From: Arthrobacter sp. N199823
GTDB taxonomy: Bacteria > Actinomycetota > Actinomycetes > Actinomycetales > Micrococcaceae
Direction: 5' to 3'
DNA length: 64,000 bases
NCBI RefSeq assembly: GCF_002929705.1
Contig: NZ_PJIN01000001.1
Location: 310,001 to 374,000, forward strand
Shown: positions 1 to 11,429 of the stretch, in pieces
Layout: each line of letters opens with the position of its first letter
Position numbering within the stretch: position 1 is the first letter of the stretch
Program-made: the position numbers and the translations under genes
The notes under the pieces: model-generated
Told to the model about the DNA's origin: nothing
Seen by the model: the letters and a program-made list of their open reading frames with translations, nothing else
The model's database searches: none

Positions 1-228
1 CTGCGCAGCAACTTCCGTCAGAGTGGCGGCCGTGCGGTGCAGCATGGGGAGATGCTTTGCCCTGACCATTTGCGTGAAGTGAGAAGCGTCAGGTCCGCGC
101 CAGCTGGTCAAGGGTGAGACTAAGGCCCTGAGCATTTTGGCCTGAGACTCGATCTGTTGTGATGACGTGGAAAACGTCTTTGCCAGATCGCGCAGTTGTG
201 CAGTGTCGGCACCGAGAAAATCGGTCAT
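1..228 (-). CDS. WXG100-like protein, N-terminal part (cut by window edge)
   Basis: The reading frame opens at an ATG at 226-228 and runs off the left edge after 76 codons with no stop. The visible protein begins MTDFLGADTAQLRDLAKTF, is predicted helical, and has a central SWRGPDA turn flanked by helices. That is the W-x-G hairpin of WXG100/ESAT-6-like proteins, which are small helical-hairpin proteins secreted by, or fused to cargo of, type VII (ESX) systems. An AGGAGTGCC stretch upstream serves as ribosome binding site. The gene lies downstream of the MurNAc salvage genes on the same strand after a 120-base gap, so it may be a separate unit. Whether it is a stand-alone WXG100 protein or the head of a longer effector cannot be seen here. 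Confidence 0.7.
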   Translation of the reverse strand, partial: MTDFLGADTAQLRDLAKTFSTSSQQIESQAKMLRALVSPLTSWRGPDASHFTQMVRAKHLPMLHRTAATLTEVAAQ

Positions 229-348
229 GGCACTCCTTTGGCTAGATTCCCCAGCTTATGGCCGCGTCGTTGAACGGTTCAATGGGGAGAAGTCCCCTCC
301 GCGGGACTCGGAGCGGGGGAAGGACTCCTGAACGGGCGCCCGTGGCAG

Positions 349-1701
349 TTATTCCAGTGCCGCGCCCTTGGTCTCTGGTGCGGAGAACGCCATCCAGATA
401 ACGGCCAGCAGCACCAGCCCTCCTGTCAGTGCGAACGTCAGCGGTAGGCCCAGTACCGGCCAGAGCAGCGAGCCGAAGATGAGTGGCACCAGCCCGGCAC
501 CCACCCTGGAAATTGTGGAAGCCCAGCCAAAGCCGGTGGCCCGCAAATGGGTGGGGTAGAGCTCCGACACGTAGGTGTAGAGAACCGGGATGGCCACCTG
601 AATGACAAAGCCAAACACCAGCAACCAAATTTGTGCGCTCACGGGGGCATCCAGCACCAGCGCGAAAATGACGAGCGACAGTGCGGCCAGAGGGCCCGTG
701 ATGGCCAGAATCCACTTCCTGCCAATCCGCTCCACGAGCAGGGCAGCGGCGATCACCCCGAGCAGACCAATACCTGTCATTGCTGCCGTCGCCATGAAAG
801 CCTTGTTTTCGGCGTAGCCCGTGGACACCAGAATGGACGGCATCCATGTCAAGGCACCGTAATACACCAGCAAAATGGTTAGGAACAGCGACCAGGCAAT
901 GCCGGTGATACGCCAGTTGAAGCGCCACAAACCGGCTAGTTGATCGTTGATCTTGCCCATCGAGAGCTTCGGCGCTGTGGCCGGATCGGGCAAGACCCAA
1001 TCACCCACGGTTGCACCTGTCCGTTTGATCAGGGAATCGATCACGGCCTTTGCCTCAGCGGGGCGCCCGGCCCGCACCAGGTACAGCGGCGATTCCGGAA
1101 CGCCAATGCGCACCCAAAACACGAGCAAGGCCGGCAGCACCATGACCAGCATCAGATACCGCCAATTGCCGAACGACGCCATCAGCACAGCAGACACCAC
1201 ACCGCAGAGCGAGGCGCCAATGGGCCACCACGCATCCATGGCTGTCAGCACGCGGCCACGGAGCTTGCGCGGGGTGAACTCACCCACCAGCGCATAATCC
1301 ACGGGAATGCAGCCACCCAAACCAAACCCGGCCAGGAAGCGGAACACGCAAAACAGCACAATCTCATTCGAGAACGCACCCAGCACCGTGAACAGGGAGA
1401 AGATCAGCAGCGTGAGCGTAAATGCCCTTTTGCGCCCAATAATGTCAGCAATAGACCCCCACGCAAACGCGCCCACGGCCATGCCAATGAGGTTCGCCGT
1501 ACCAATCCACGCCGCCTGCCCCGTAGTGAGCCCCCACTCCTTGGACAGCAGCGGAATTAGGAAGCCGTTCAGTGTCACATCCCAAGCGTCGAACATGAAG
1601 CCGAGCCCGCCAATGATGAAGATGCTGCCCTGCACACGCCACTTCCAGGGCAGTTCTTGCACAACGCGGTCGCCGGTCAGGGCGGTTGGTGGGGCACTCA
1701 T
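349..1701 (-). CDS. MFS transporter (sugar/acid:H+ symporter type)
   Basis: About 450 residues with roughly 12 hydrophobic segments. The loop 2-3 signature GSIADIIGRKR is at residues 82-92, and a PESPLYL motif typical of the sugar-porter and aromatic-acid symporter branches is near residue 202. I chose the ATG at 1699-1701 because AAGGAAGG sits just upstream; a TTG at 1737 would overlap the preceding gene. It is the fourth gene of a same-strand run nagZ-murQ-serine hydrolase-MFS, 28 bases after the hydrolase. The neighbours suggest uptake of MurNAc, GlcNAc-anhydroMurNAc or a related muropeptide, in the role the PTS protein MurP plays elsewhere. The substrate is inference only; the MFS assignment is firm. 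Confidence 0.85.
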   Translation of the reverse strand: MSAPPTALTGDRVVQELPWKWRVQGSIFIIGGLGFMFDAWDVTLNGFLIPLLSKEWGLTTGQAAWIGTANLIGMAVGAFAWGSIADIIGRKRAFTLTLLIFSLFTVLGAFSNEIVLFCVFRFLAGFGLGGCIPVDYALVGEFTPRKLRGRVLTAMDAWWPIGASLCGVVSAVLMASFGNWRYLMLVMVLPALLVFWVRIGVPESPLYLVRAGRPAEAKAVIDSLIKRTGATVGDWVLPDPATAPKLSMGKINDQLAGLWRFNWRITGIAWSLFLTILLVYYGALTWMPSILVSTGYAENKAFMATAAMTGIGLLGVIAAALLVERIGRKWILAITGPLAALSLVIFALVLDAPVSAQIWLLVFGFVIQVAIPVLYTYVSELYPTHLRATGFGWASTISRVGAGLVPLIFGSLLWPVLGLPLTFALTGGLVLLAVIWMAFSAPETKGAALE

Positions 1702-1729
1702 GGCGCCTTCCTTGTCAGTTGACACTTCT

Positions 1730-2869
1730 TTAGGCAAAAGAATAGACGACGTCGGACACGGACTTGCGCAGGGCCGTCGCGTCGTCCCCGTCCCGGCTAG
1801 GGTTCACGCGGTTGGTCAGTAACGCAATGACGATGCCTTTGGCTTTATCCACCAGGAGCGAGGTCCCCGTGAAGCCGCCGTGCCCGCGGGCCTGCGTGCC
1901 CTCCACACCCATCCACGGCTGCTGATTGATGCGCAGCCCCAGCCCCTGGCCAAAAGCAGGCTCGGCGGAGTTGAAGTGAGCGCCCAACATGTCGGGTAAC
2001 TGCGCACGCCACATGTCTGCCGCCAAGGCGGGGGAGATGATGCCCGGCAATCCCTGCAGCAAGGCGGAGCCAAAAACGCGCAGCCCATCGGCCGTGGCGA
2101 ACATTCCCGCGTTTCCGCTCAGACCACCCAACGACCACGCGGCTTCGTCATGCACAATCCCGCGCACCATCCCACGGCCCAGTCCGGGCTGGAATTCGGT
2201 GGGTGCAGAGTGCTCAAGGCGCGGAGATCCCGTGATGTCATGCGTGGCCAGCCGTTCCAACACCCAATACTGCACCAGTTCCGCCCACGGTGTGCCCGTG
2301 ACGTGTTCGGCCAGCGCCATCACAGTGTTGTAGCCCGCGCAAGAATAGGCGAACCGTGTACCCGGCGCGGCTTCCAAGGGCGTTGTCAGCAGCTCCGCGA
2401 GCAGTGCTGTCCTGTCAAAGCCGTGGCCCTGTGACAAGGCGGCATGCCAACCCGTCCACTCCGATGGCAGCCCGGAGGTGTGCGTGAGCAGGTGCCGAAG
2501 CGTCACTGCGGACTTCTCACCGCGAGCGTAAGGGGTGAGATGCCGCCCTATTGGCGCATCCAGCTTCAGGACCCCGCGGTCTACCAGCGCCAGTGCCGTG
2601 ACAGTGGTGAACAGCTTGGTGATGGAGGCCAAATCAAAAAAGGTGTCCGGCCCGGCAGCGCCAGCTGTCAAGACGGGCAGTTCACTGCCGCCCACAACGA
2701 CGGCGCAGCCTTCGGCAGGTGCCACGCCGCTGGCCACGGCCTCATCCAGATGGCGTTGGAGTTCGCTGCGGATGGTCCCGCCCGAGGTGAGTGCACTGAC
2801 ATTGCCTGAGGAGAGAACAGCCGCGCGTGCACCTGAGGAGGGACCGGGGGAGGGGTGAGGAACGCTCAT
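1730..2869 (-). CDS. Serine hydrolase, beta-lactamase class C family (AmiE-like candidate)
   Basis: A 379-residue protein with the penicillin-binding/class C hydrolase plan. The nucleophile motif S82-I-T-K85 lies in DLASITKLF, a Tyr motif Y175-S-C replaces the usual Y-x-N, and a late HGGFTGTS plays the part of the KTG/HxG motif. No signal peptide is evident, so the protein is probably cytoplasmic. It is 20 bases downstream of murQ. In Bacillus subtilis the MurNAc operon also contains a beta-lactamase-family amidase (AmiE/YbbE) that removes peptides from muropeptides, and the context here suggests the same job. An esterase or D-aminopeptidase role cannot be excluded. The Cys in place of Asn in the second motif is worth noting. 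Confidence 0.75.
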   Translation of the reverse strand: MSVPHPSPGPSSGARAAVLSSGNVSALTSGGTIRSELQRHLDEAVASGVAPAEGCAVVVGGSELPVLTAGAAGPDTFFDLASITKLFTTVTALALVDRGVLKLDAPIGRHLTPYARGEKSAVTLRHLLTHTSGLPSEWTGWHAALSQGHGFDRTALLAELLTTPLEAAPGTRFAYSCAGYNTVMALAEHVTGTPWAELVQYWVLERLATHDITGSPRLEHSAPTEFQPGLGRGMVRGIVHDEAAWSLGGLSGNAGMFATADGLRVFGSALLQGLPGIISPALAADMWRAQLPDMLGAHFNSAEPAFGQGLGLRINQQPWMGVEGTQARGHGGFTGTSLLVDKAKGIVIALLTNRVNPSRDGDDATALRKSVSDVVYSFA

Positions 2870-2889
2870 GGGTGATATCCGTCGTCGTA

Positions 2890-3837
2890 CTATTGCGTGC
2901 CGGCGTCAATGGCTGCCGGGAGGAACCCTGCATTCTCGGCGAGCAGCGTGGCCGCCTGCGCTGCGGGAAGGCCCGTCATGATGGTGAGGATGGCAGCCTT
3001 GACGTGGCCGCCGGCCGCGTTCAGGGCTGAGGTGGCGGTGGCGGCGTCGCACCCGGTGACGCGCATGAGCGTGCGTTCGCTGCGCGCATGGAGTTTGGCG
3101 TTGGTGGCGCGCAGGTCCACCATCACGTTTTTGTAGGTCTTGCCGAGGCGGACCATGGCGATGGTGCTGATCATGTTCAGGACCAGTTTTTGGCAGGTGC
3201 CGGACTTTAGACGGGTGGAGCCGGAGAGGAATTCGGGGCCCACCTCGATCTCCAGTGCGCTCTCTGCGGCGGCCCCGAGAAGCGAGCCGGTGTTGCAGGA
3301 GAAGCCTACGGTGTAGGCGCCCTGTGCGCGGGCGGCCTTGATGGCGGCGATGACGTAGGGGGTGCGGCCGGAGGCGGCCATGCCCACCACCGAATCGTTG
3401 GCGGTGAGGGTGAGAGCTGCCATATCGGCAGCTCCGGCTTCCTCGCTGTCCTCGGCGTTCTCCACGGCTTGCTTCACAGCAGCCCGGCCACCAGCAATCA
3501 CCCCGACAACCAAGGACGGGTCGGTGCCGAAGGTGGGCGGGCATTCGCTGGCATCCAGAATGCCCATGCGGCCGGGAGTGCCTGCACCCACATAGATGAG
3601 GCGGCCACCGCGGGACATGCGGGCTGCAATTTCATCGATGATGCCGGCGATGGTTTCCTGGGCGCGTGCAATGGCGGCCGGAACCAGCGCATCCTCGCTG
3701 TTCATTCCGGCCACCAGCTCGGCTGTGGTCAGGGCGGCCAGATCCGGGTAGTTCGGGTTGGCAGCTTCGGTGACGAGGGTGCCGATCTCTGCGCGGACGG
3801 CGTCAAGGGTGGTCTCAGTGTTTTGGGGGGTGCTCAT
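2890..3837 (-). CDS. murQ: N-acetylmuramic acid 6-phosphate etherase
   Basis: A 315-residue SIS-domain protein, close to the usual size of about 300. The phosphosugar-binding segment GAGTPGRMGILDASECPP lies at residues 84-101 and contains the conserved DASECPPT block with the catalytic Glu (E98). MurQ cleaves the lactyl ether of MurNAc-6-phosphate to give GlcNAc-6-phosphate and D-lactate in the cytoplasm. The start at 3835-3837 gives MSTPQNTETT; the frame stays open far upstream into nagZ, but that part is a shadow. The gene follows nagZ by 47 bases. A kinase that makes MurNAc-6-phosphate is required but is not visible in the window. Confidence 0.95.
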   Translation of the reverse strand: MSTPQNTETTLDAVRAEIGTLVTEAANPNYPDLAALTTAELVAGMNSEDALVPAAIARAQETIAGIIDEIAARMSRGGRLIYVGAGTPGRMGILDASECPPTFGTDPSLVVGVIAGGRAAVKQAVENAEDSEEAGAADMAALTLTANDSVVGMAASGRTPYVIAAIKAARAQGAYTVGFSCNTGSLLGAAAESALEIEVGPEFLSGSTRLKSGTCQKLVLNMISTIAMVRLGKTYKNVMVDLRATNAKLHARSERTLMRVTGCDAATATSALNAAGGHVKAAILTIMTGLPAAQAATLLAENAGFLPAAIDAGTQ

Positions 3838-3884
3838 GAGTATCTTTCTGGAAGATCGTTGGGCTGCTGGTCTTGGGTGCGTAG

Positions 3885-5504
<1,620 letters not shown>

Positions 5505-5568
5505 ACCGGCGCTGACGTGGCATAAACTTTATAGCGTCGCCACTTTCGATCCCCTCTGGAGTATTTCT

Positions 5569-7236
5569 GTGACCAGCGTTCCCGTTAACCGCGTTCCCCT
5601 TCGCCGAGCTTTGATCTCGGTCTATGACAAGACCGGTCTGGAGGAGTTGGCTGCTGGCCTGCACGCCGCCGGAGTTGCCATCGTTTCCACCGGTTCCACC
5701 GCGGCCAAGATCGCTGCAGCCGGCATCCCGGTCACCGAAGTATCCGAGGTCACCGGCTTCCAGGAATGCCTCGACGGCCGCGTGAAGACACTGCACCCGT
5801 TGATCCATGCAGGCATCCTGGCCGACCGCCGCCTGCCCGCTCACGTGCACCAGCTCGAAGAGATGCACATTGAGCCCTTCGATCTGGTTGTTGTAAACCT
5901 GTACCCGTTCGTTGACACTGTCAACTCCGGCGCCGGCCAGGACGCCGTCGTCGAACAGATCGACATTGGCGGCCCGTCCATGGTCCGTGCGGCCGCAAAG
6001 AACCACCCCTCCGTGGCCGTTGTGGTTGACCCGGCCAAGTACGGCTCCGTCATTGCCGCGGCAGCAGAAGGCGGCTTCACGCTCGGCGCCCGCCAGCGTC
6101 TGGCTGCAGCAGCCTTCGCGCACACAGCCGCCTACGACAACGCCGTGGCAGCCTGGACCTCGGCCCAGTTCCTCGACGAGGACGGCGACGGCCTCATTGA
6201 CTGGCCCGCCTACGCCGGCTACTCGCTGGAACGCTCCGAGGTGCTTCGTTACGGAGAAAACCCCCACCAGCAGGCAGCGTTGTACGTGGACAAGGGTGCG
6301 CCGTCGGGCATTGCTCAGGCGGACCAGCTTCACGGCAAGGCCATGAGCTACAACAACTTTGTTGACGCTGATGCCGCTCTGCGCGCAGCCTTCGACTTCG
6401 ATGAGCCGGCCGTTGCCGTGATCAAGCACGCCAACCCGTGCGGCGTGGCCGTGGCTTCCCCGGATGCCGTGGATCCCATTGCCGACGCACACGCCAAGGC
6501 CCACGCCTGCGATCCGCTCTCCGCTTTTGGTGGCGTCATCGCAGCCAACCGCACCGTCACCGCGGCCATGGCCCGCACGGTTGCCGGCATCTTCACTGAA
6601 GTGGTCATCGCTCCGGACTTCGAGCCCGAAGCCGTGGAGATCCTCTCCAAGAAGAAGAATATCCGCCTGCTGGCTCTCCCCGAGGGCTACGGCCGCTACC
6701 CGGCAGAAGTCCGCCAGGTCTCCGGCGGCATGCTGGTGCAGATGTCAGACAAGGTTGACGCTGACGGCGACGACACCGCCAACTGGACCCTGGCCGCAGG
6801 CGCCCCGGCCGATGAGGCAACCTTGGCGGACCTGAAGTTCGCTTGGACGGCTGTGCGGGCCGCCAAGTCCAATGCCATTCTGCTCGCCAATAACGGTGCT
6901 GCAGTGGGCATCGGCATGGGTCAGGTCAACCGCGTGGACTCCTGCAAGCTGGCCGTTGAACGCGCCAACACTCTCGGTGTCACCGTGGAATCGGATGTTG
7001 ACGCAGCCGGCGGTGCCTCAGGCACCTCAGGTGTTTCGGTGCAGCGCTCCATTGGCGCCGTTGCTTCCTCGGACGCGTTCTTCCCGTTCGCCGACGGCCT
7101 GCAGATCCTGCTCGACGCCGGTGTCCGCGCCGTGGTCCAGCCCGGCGGATCCGTGCGCGATGAAGAAGTAATCGCGGCGGCCAACGAAGCAGGCATCACC
7201 ATGTACTTCACCGGTGCGCGCCACTTCTTCCACTAA
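5569..7236 (+). CDS. purH: Bifunctional AICAR formyltransferase/IMP cyclohydrolase
   Basis: A 555-residue protein with the two standard domains. The N-terminal methylglyoxal-synthase-like IMP cyclohydrolase opens with [10 protein letters not shown], and the C-terminal AICAR transformylase contains the KHANPCG and SAFGGVIA blocks. It catalyses the last two steps of de novo purine synthesis, using 10-formyl-THF. The GTG at 5569 is preceded by TGGAG. It is transcribed alone, away from nagZ, and is followed by a large palindromic element rather than another purine gene. Its folate cofactor links it to the glyA-folD-purU locus further along the window. No riboswitch resembling the one before glyA is visible upstream of it. 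Confidence 0.97.
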   Translation: MTSVPVNRVPLRRALISVYDKTGLEELAAGLHAAGVAIVSTGSTAAKIAAAGIPVTEVSEVTGFQECLDGRVKTLHPLIHAGILADRRLPAHVHQLEEMHIEPFDLVVVNLYPFVDTVNSGAGQDAVVEQIDIGGPSMVRAAAKNHPSVAVVVDPAKYGSVIAAAAEGGFTLGARQRLAAAAFAHTAAYDNAVAAWTSAQFLDEDGDGLIDWPAYAGYSLERSEVLRYGENPHQQAALYVDKGAPSGIAQADQLHGKAMSYNNFVDADAALRAAFDFDEPAVAVIKHANPCGVAVASPDAVDPIADAHAKAHACDPLSAFGGVIAANRTVTAAMARTVAGIFTEVVIAPDFEPEAVEILSKKKNIRLLALPEGYGRYPAEVRQVSGGMLVQMSDKVDADGDDTANWTLAAGAPADEATLADLKFAWTAVRAAKSNAILLANNGAAVGIGMGQVNRVDSCKLAVERANTLGVTVESDVDAAGGASGTSGVSVQRSIGAVASSDAFFPFADGLQILLDAGVRAVVQPGGSVRDEEVIAAANEAGITMYFTGARHFFH

Positions 7237-7246
7237 CCACCGCCCC

Positions 7247-7412
7247 GACGCGGCATCACTTTACGGCCCCTAAAACCGGACGCCGCATCACTTAACGGCC
7301 ATTAAACGCAAACGCTCCCTCACATTTGAGTTCCTGTGAGGGAGCGTTTGACTTAAGGGGCCGCAATATGGTGCGGCGTTTGAATCAAACGGCCGTAAAG
7401 TGATGCGGCGTC
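7247..7412. repeat. Nested palindromic intergenic element after purH
   Basis: Positions 7280-7301 (GACGCCGCATCACTTAACGG and on) are the near-perfect reverse complement of 7391-7412. Inside lies a second hairpin, AAACGCTCCCTCACA against TGTGAGGGAGCGTTT (7310-7349). An extra copy of the outer unit stands at 7247-7270 in direct orientation. Related sequence occurs near 8.1 kb and 57.8 kb. It can fold into one long cruciform and may also terminate purH. Confidence 0.75.
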
Positions 7413-7538
7413 GCTAGTTTTACCGTCGTCCTTTTGGACCGTCTTTGAGGACGCGCGCCTCAGCCTAGAATTCGGCAGTCATGGCAGTGCCATACTCGAA
7501 GAACAGGCACGATTATCGATTCTTTTGGGGTGAGAAAC

Positions 7539-7712
7539 ATGTCCGATTCTCTATTGATGGCACTTGTGATCGGCGCGTTCGTGCTGATTGTTGTGGTTCT
7601 GGTGGTGTTGCTGATCGTGGGCCGTTTCCGTGCCGCGAAGCCTGGTGCGCTGCCGCCGGAACATGTGCCTTACCCGGGGGGCCAAGCAATTCCGCCCACG
7701 GGATCGCGCTAG
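7539..7712 (+). CDS. Small single-pass membrane protein
   Basis: A 57-residue protein beginning MSDSLLMALVIG, with one long hydrophobic helix over roughly residues 3-30 followed by a basic RFRAAK stop-transfer and a proline-rich tail (LPPEHVPYPGG). The ATG at 7539 is preceded by GGGGTGAG; a GTG at 7530 in frame is less well placed. It lies 8 bases before a second small membrane protein on the same strand, and the two look co-translated. I do not recognise a family. Small Arthrobacter-type membrane proteins of this size are usually hypothetical. The clean helix, basic flank and ribosome site make it a plausible real gene. Confidence 0.55.
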   Translation: MSDSLLMALVIGAFVLIVVVLVVLLIVGRFRAAKPGALPPEHVPYPGGQAIPPTGSR

Positions 7713-7720
7713 GGGCTCCG

Positions 7721-8032
7721 ATGGGTGAATCGATGGATAATATGCTGTTTTCAGGCACATTTTTCGCCGTGTTCTTTGCAGTTGTGGCGATTCTCGTGGT
7801 TGCTGGCATCGTCACCACTATTGTGATGCTGATCCGGGGGAAGGGCCGCCGCTACGTCATGATGAGAGTGGATGACGACGGCACACTGCACCCGGTCGCC
7901 ACGAAGGGAGAAGGCTGGGCAGGGGAGCCGGGAATGCGCGCCGGCAATGCCGCCATGCAGGCTCATAACGAGGCCCACCAGCAGGCACTGAATCATCAAA
8001 ACATCACTCAGCAGGGTCTCAACAACCCCTGA
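7721..8032 (+). CDS. Small membrane protein, unknown function
   Basis: A 103-residue protein beginning MGESMDNMLF. Residues 9-36 are strongly hydrophobic, followed by RGKGRRYVMMRVDDDG, where the chain turns into a soluble tail rich in Gly, Ala, His and Gln (QAHNEAHQQALNHQ). The ATG at 7721 follows CTAGGGGCTCCG; a second ATG at 7733 is also possible. A longer open frame upstream from 7481 overlaps the first small membrane protein and is probably not used. The pair forms a small two-gene unit of single-pass proteins with opposite tails (Pro-rich and His/Gln-rich). No family is recognised. Confidence 0.55.
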   Translation: MGESMDNMLFSGTFFAVFFAVVAILVVAGIVTTIVMLIRGKGRRYVMMRVDDDGTLHPVATKGEGWAGEPGMRAGNAAMQAHNEAHQQALNHQNITQQGLNNP

Positions 8033-8060
8033 GGTGCGGATCATCCCGCAGCCCTCCCGA

Positions 8061-8187
8061 AACGCTCGATCACCTTTTGGGGTTAAACCCGGAACGCTCG
8101 ATCACGAGGTGATCGAGCGTTCCGTAAAAATGCCCCATATCTGATGGAGCGTTAGGCAAAAATGCCCCGTATCTGATGAAGCGTTGC
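8061..8187. repeat. Hairpin plus two 28-base direct repeats
   Basis: A perfect hairpin GGAACGCTCGATCAC-GAG-GTGATCGAGCGTTCC occupies 8091-8123, preceded by a half copy AAACGCTCGATCACC at 8060-8074. It is followed by two 28-base direct copies at 8126-8153 and 8158-8185 that differ at two positions, each ending in a TGATGRAGCGTT unit. The element lies between a small membrane protein gene and the 3' end of the ferritin gene, so it may also terminate both. It belongs with the elements at 7.3 kb and 57.8 kb. Confidence 0.75.
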
Positions 8188-8196
8188 GGGGGAGGG

Positions 8197-8697
8197 TTAG
8201 GCCGCGGCGTTGCGGGCGCCCAGCTCGGCATCCAAACGCAGCAGGCCGTTGCCGTCGGCGCCAATCAGCTTCACGCGGCCAATGATTTCGCCCACGGACG
8301 CTTCTTCTTCGAGCTGTTCCTCGACGAACCAGTTCAGCATGGGGATCGAATCAATGTCGCCCTCTGCTGTGGCCAGACGGTAGAGGTTGCGAATGGATTC
8401 GGAGACCTTCTGCTCGTGAGCCAAAGACGCTTCGAAGGCTTCAAGCACAGAGTTGATGGTGACATCCGGGGCCGTGATGGTGCCAATCTTTGGGGCGGCG
8501 TTCCTGTCAGTCATGTGGCTGGTGAACTTCTGTGCGTGCACGAGTTCCTCGGCCGACTGAGCCAAGAACCAGCCGGAAATTCCGGGCAGGTCCTGGACTT
8601 CCATTTCAATGGCCAGCTGGCGGTAAACCACCGAAGCCTGGATTTCTAGTGTGATTTGGTCGTTGATGGCGTCTGCGAGTTTTCCTTTGAGTTCCAT
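8197..8697 (-). CDS. ftnA: Ferritin-like iron storage protein
   Basis: A 166-residue four-helix ferritin beginning MELKGKLADAIN. The ferroxidase-type residues are visible in helix A (NDQITLEIQASVVYRQL), in SAEELVHAQKF and in the late EEQLEEEASVGEI segment, matching the Glu and E-x-x-H pattern of bacterial non-haem ferritin (Ftn/BfrB). There is no haem-binding Met feature I can point to. It stores iron as ferric mineral in a 24-mer shell. The ATG at 8695-8697 fits the family start; an in-frame extension to 8754 would run through the candidate iron box. It diverges from icd. Confidence 0.92.
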   Translation of the reverse strand: MELKGKLADAINDQITLEIQASVVYRQLAIEMEVQDLPGISGWFLAQSAEELVHAQKFTSHMTDRNAAPKIGTITAPDVTINSVLEAFEASLAHEQKVSESIRNLYRLATAEGDIDSIPMLNWFVEEQLEEEASVGEIIGRVKLIGADGNGLLRLDAELGARNAAA

Positions 8698-8733
8698 GGC
8701 TTCTACGCTATTGCGAAATCCATTTCCCTGCAC

Positions 8734-8759
8734 CCTAAGTGAGGCTAAGTTCACTTAGG
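8734..8759. promoter_or_regulatory. Candidate DtxR/IdeR iron box before ferritin
   Basis: The sequence has arms CCTAAGTGA and TCACTTAGG around GGCTAAGT. By hand, the 19-mer from 8735 matches 13 of 19 positions of the consensus TTAGGTTAGGCTAACCTAA. It lies 38-62 bases upstream of the ferritin start. IdeR binding upstream of bfrB is known to activate it in mycobacteria. Further TCACCTAAGGG and TAGGTTAGG fragments lie between here and icd. Confidence 0.5.
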
Positions 8760-8856
8760 GCAGCGTCACCTAAGGGCGTCGATAGCGGCCAAACCAGCTC
8801 TCTCGGGTAGGTTAGGAGGGAAAGAAAGATCACCAGATTCTTAAGTAATCCACTGA

Positions 8857-11103
<2,247 letters not shown>

Positions 11104-11123
11104 TCTCCGCAGTACGCCCTAAG

Positions 11124-11156
11124 AAACCCGCCTCCCATCGTGGAGGCGGGTTTTTT
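11124..11156 (+). terminator. Intrinsic terminator of icd
   Basis: Inverted repeat AAACCCGCCTCC / GGAGGCGGGTTT with a six-base loop, followed by an uninterrupted T run at 11151-11156, 20 bases after the icd stop. It is a textbook rho-independent terminator. Confidence 0.9.
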
Positions 11157-11429
11157 GCTGCTCGAAACCCCGGCTGCCTTGGCCCGAAAGGACGCCCATA
11201 TTGGGGAGTGCAGATTAAAGGTGAGGGAGAGAATCTTGCTAGCGACACGCCGTCGTACGCTGAGCGGCGCAAAATTAACACGACTGAGCGCCATCTGTTA
11301 CCAGATCTTTACGCGCAACATGTGTTCTGGGTCACCTACTCGAGAGTAGGGTCAAGATCATGTGAAGCCAAGGGCGCCCGGATCGAGAACGATCTGCGGG
11401 TCTTGGTGATTACTCTGGAAGGCTAATTC
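11157..11429. other. Leader region of the liv operon, no gene seen
   Basis: The stretch between the icd terminator and the binding-protein gene has no convincing reading frame. It holds a short palindrome CCTACTC-GA-GAGTAGG at 11335-11350, a possible regulator site about 80 bases before the start codon. The promoter should lie here, but I cannot place it confidently. CTGGAAGGC precedes the ATG at 11430. Confidence 0.4.

Noticed and set aside
5505-5568. ZTP riboswitch before purH
   Set aside because: The 64-base gap lacks the CCGGGGAGC and CGCCTGGG elements seen before glyA.
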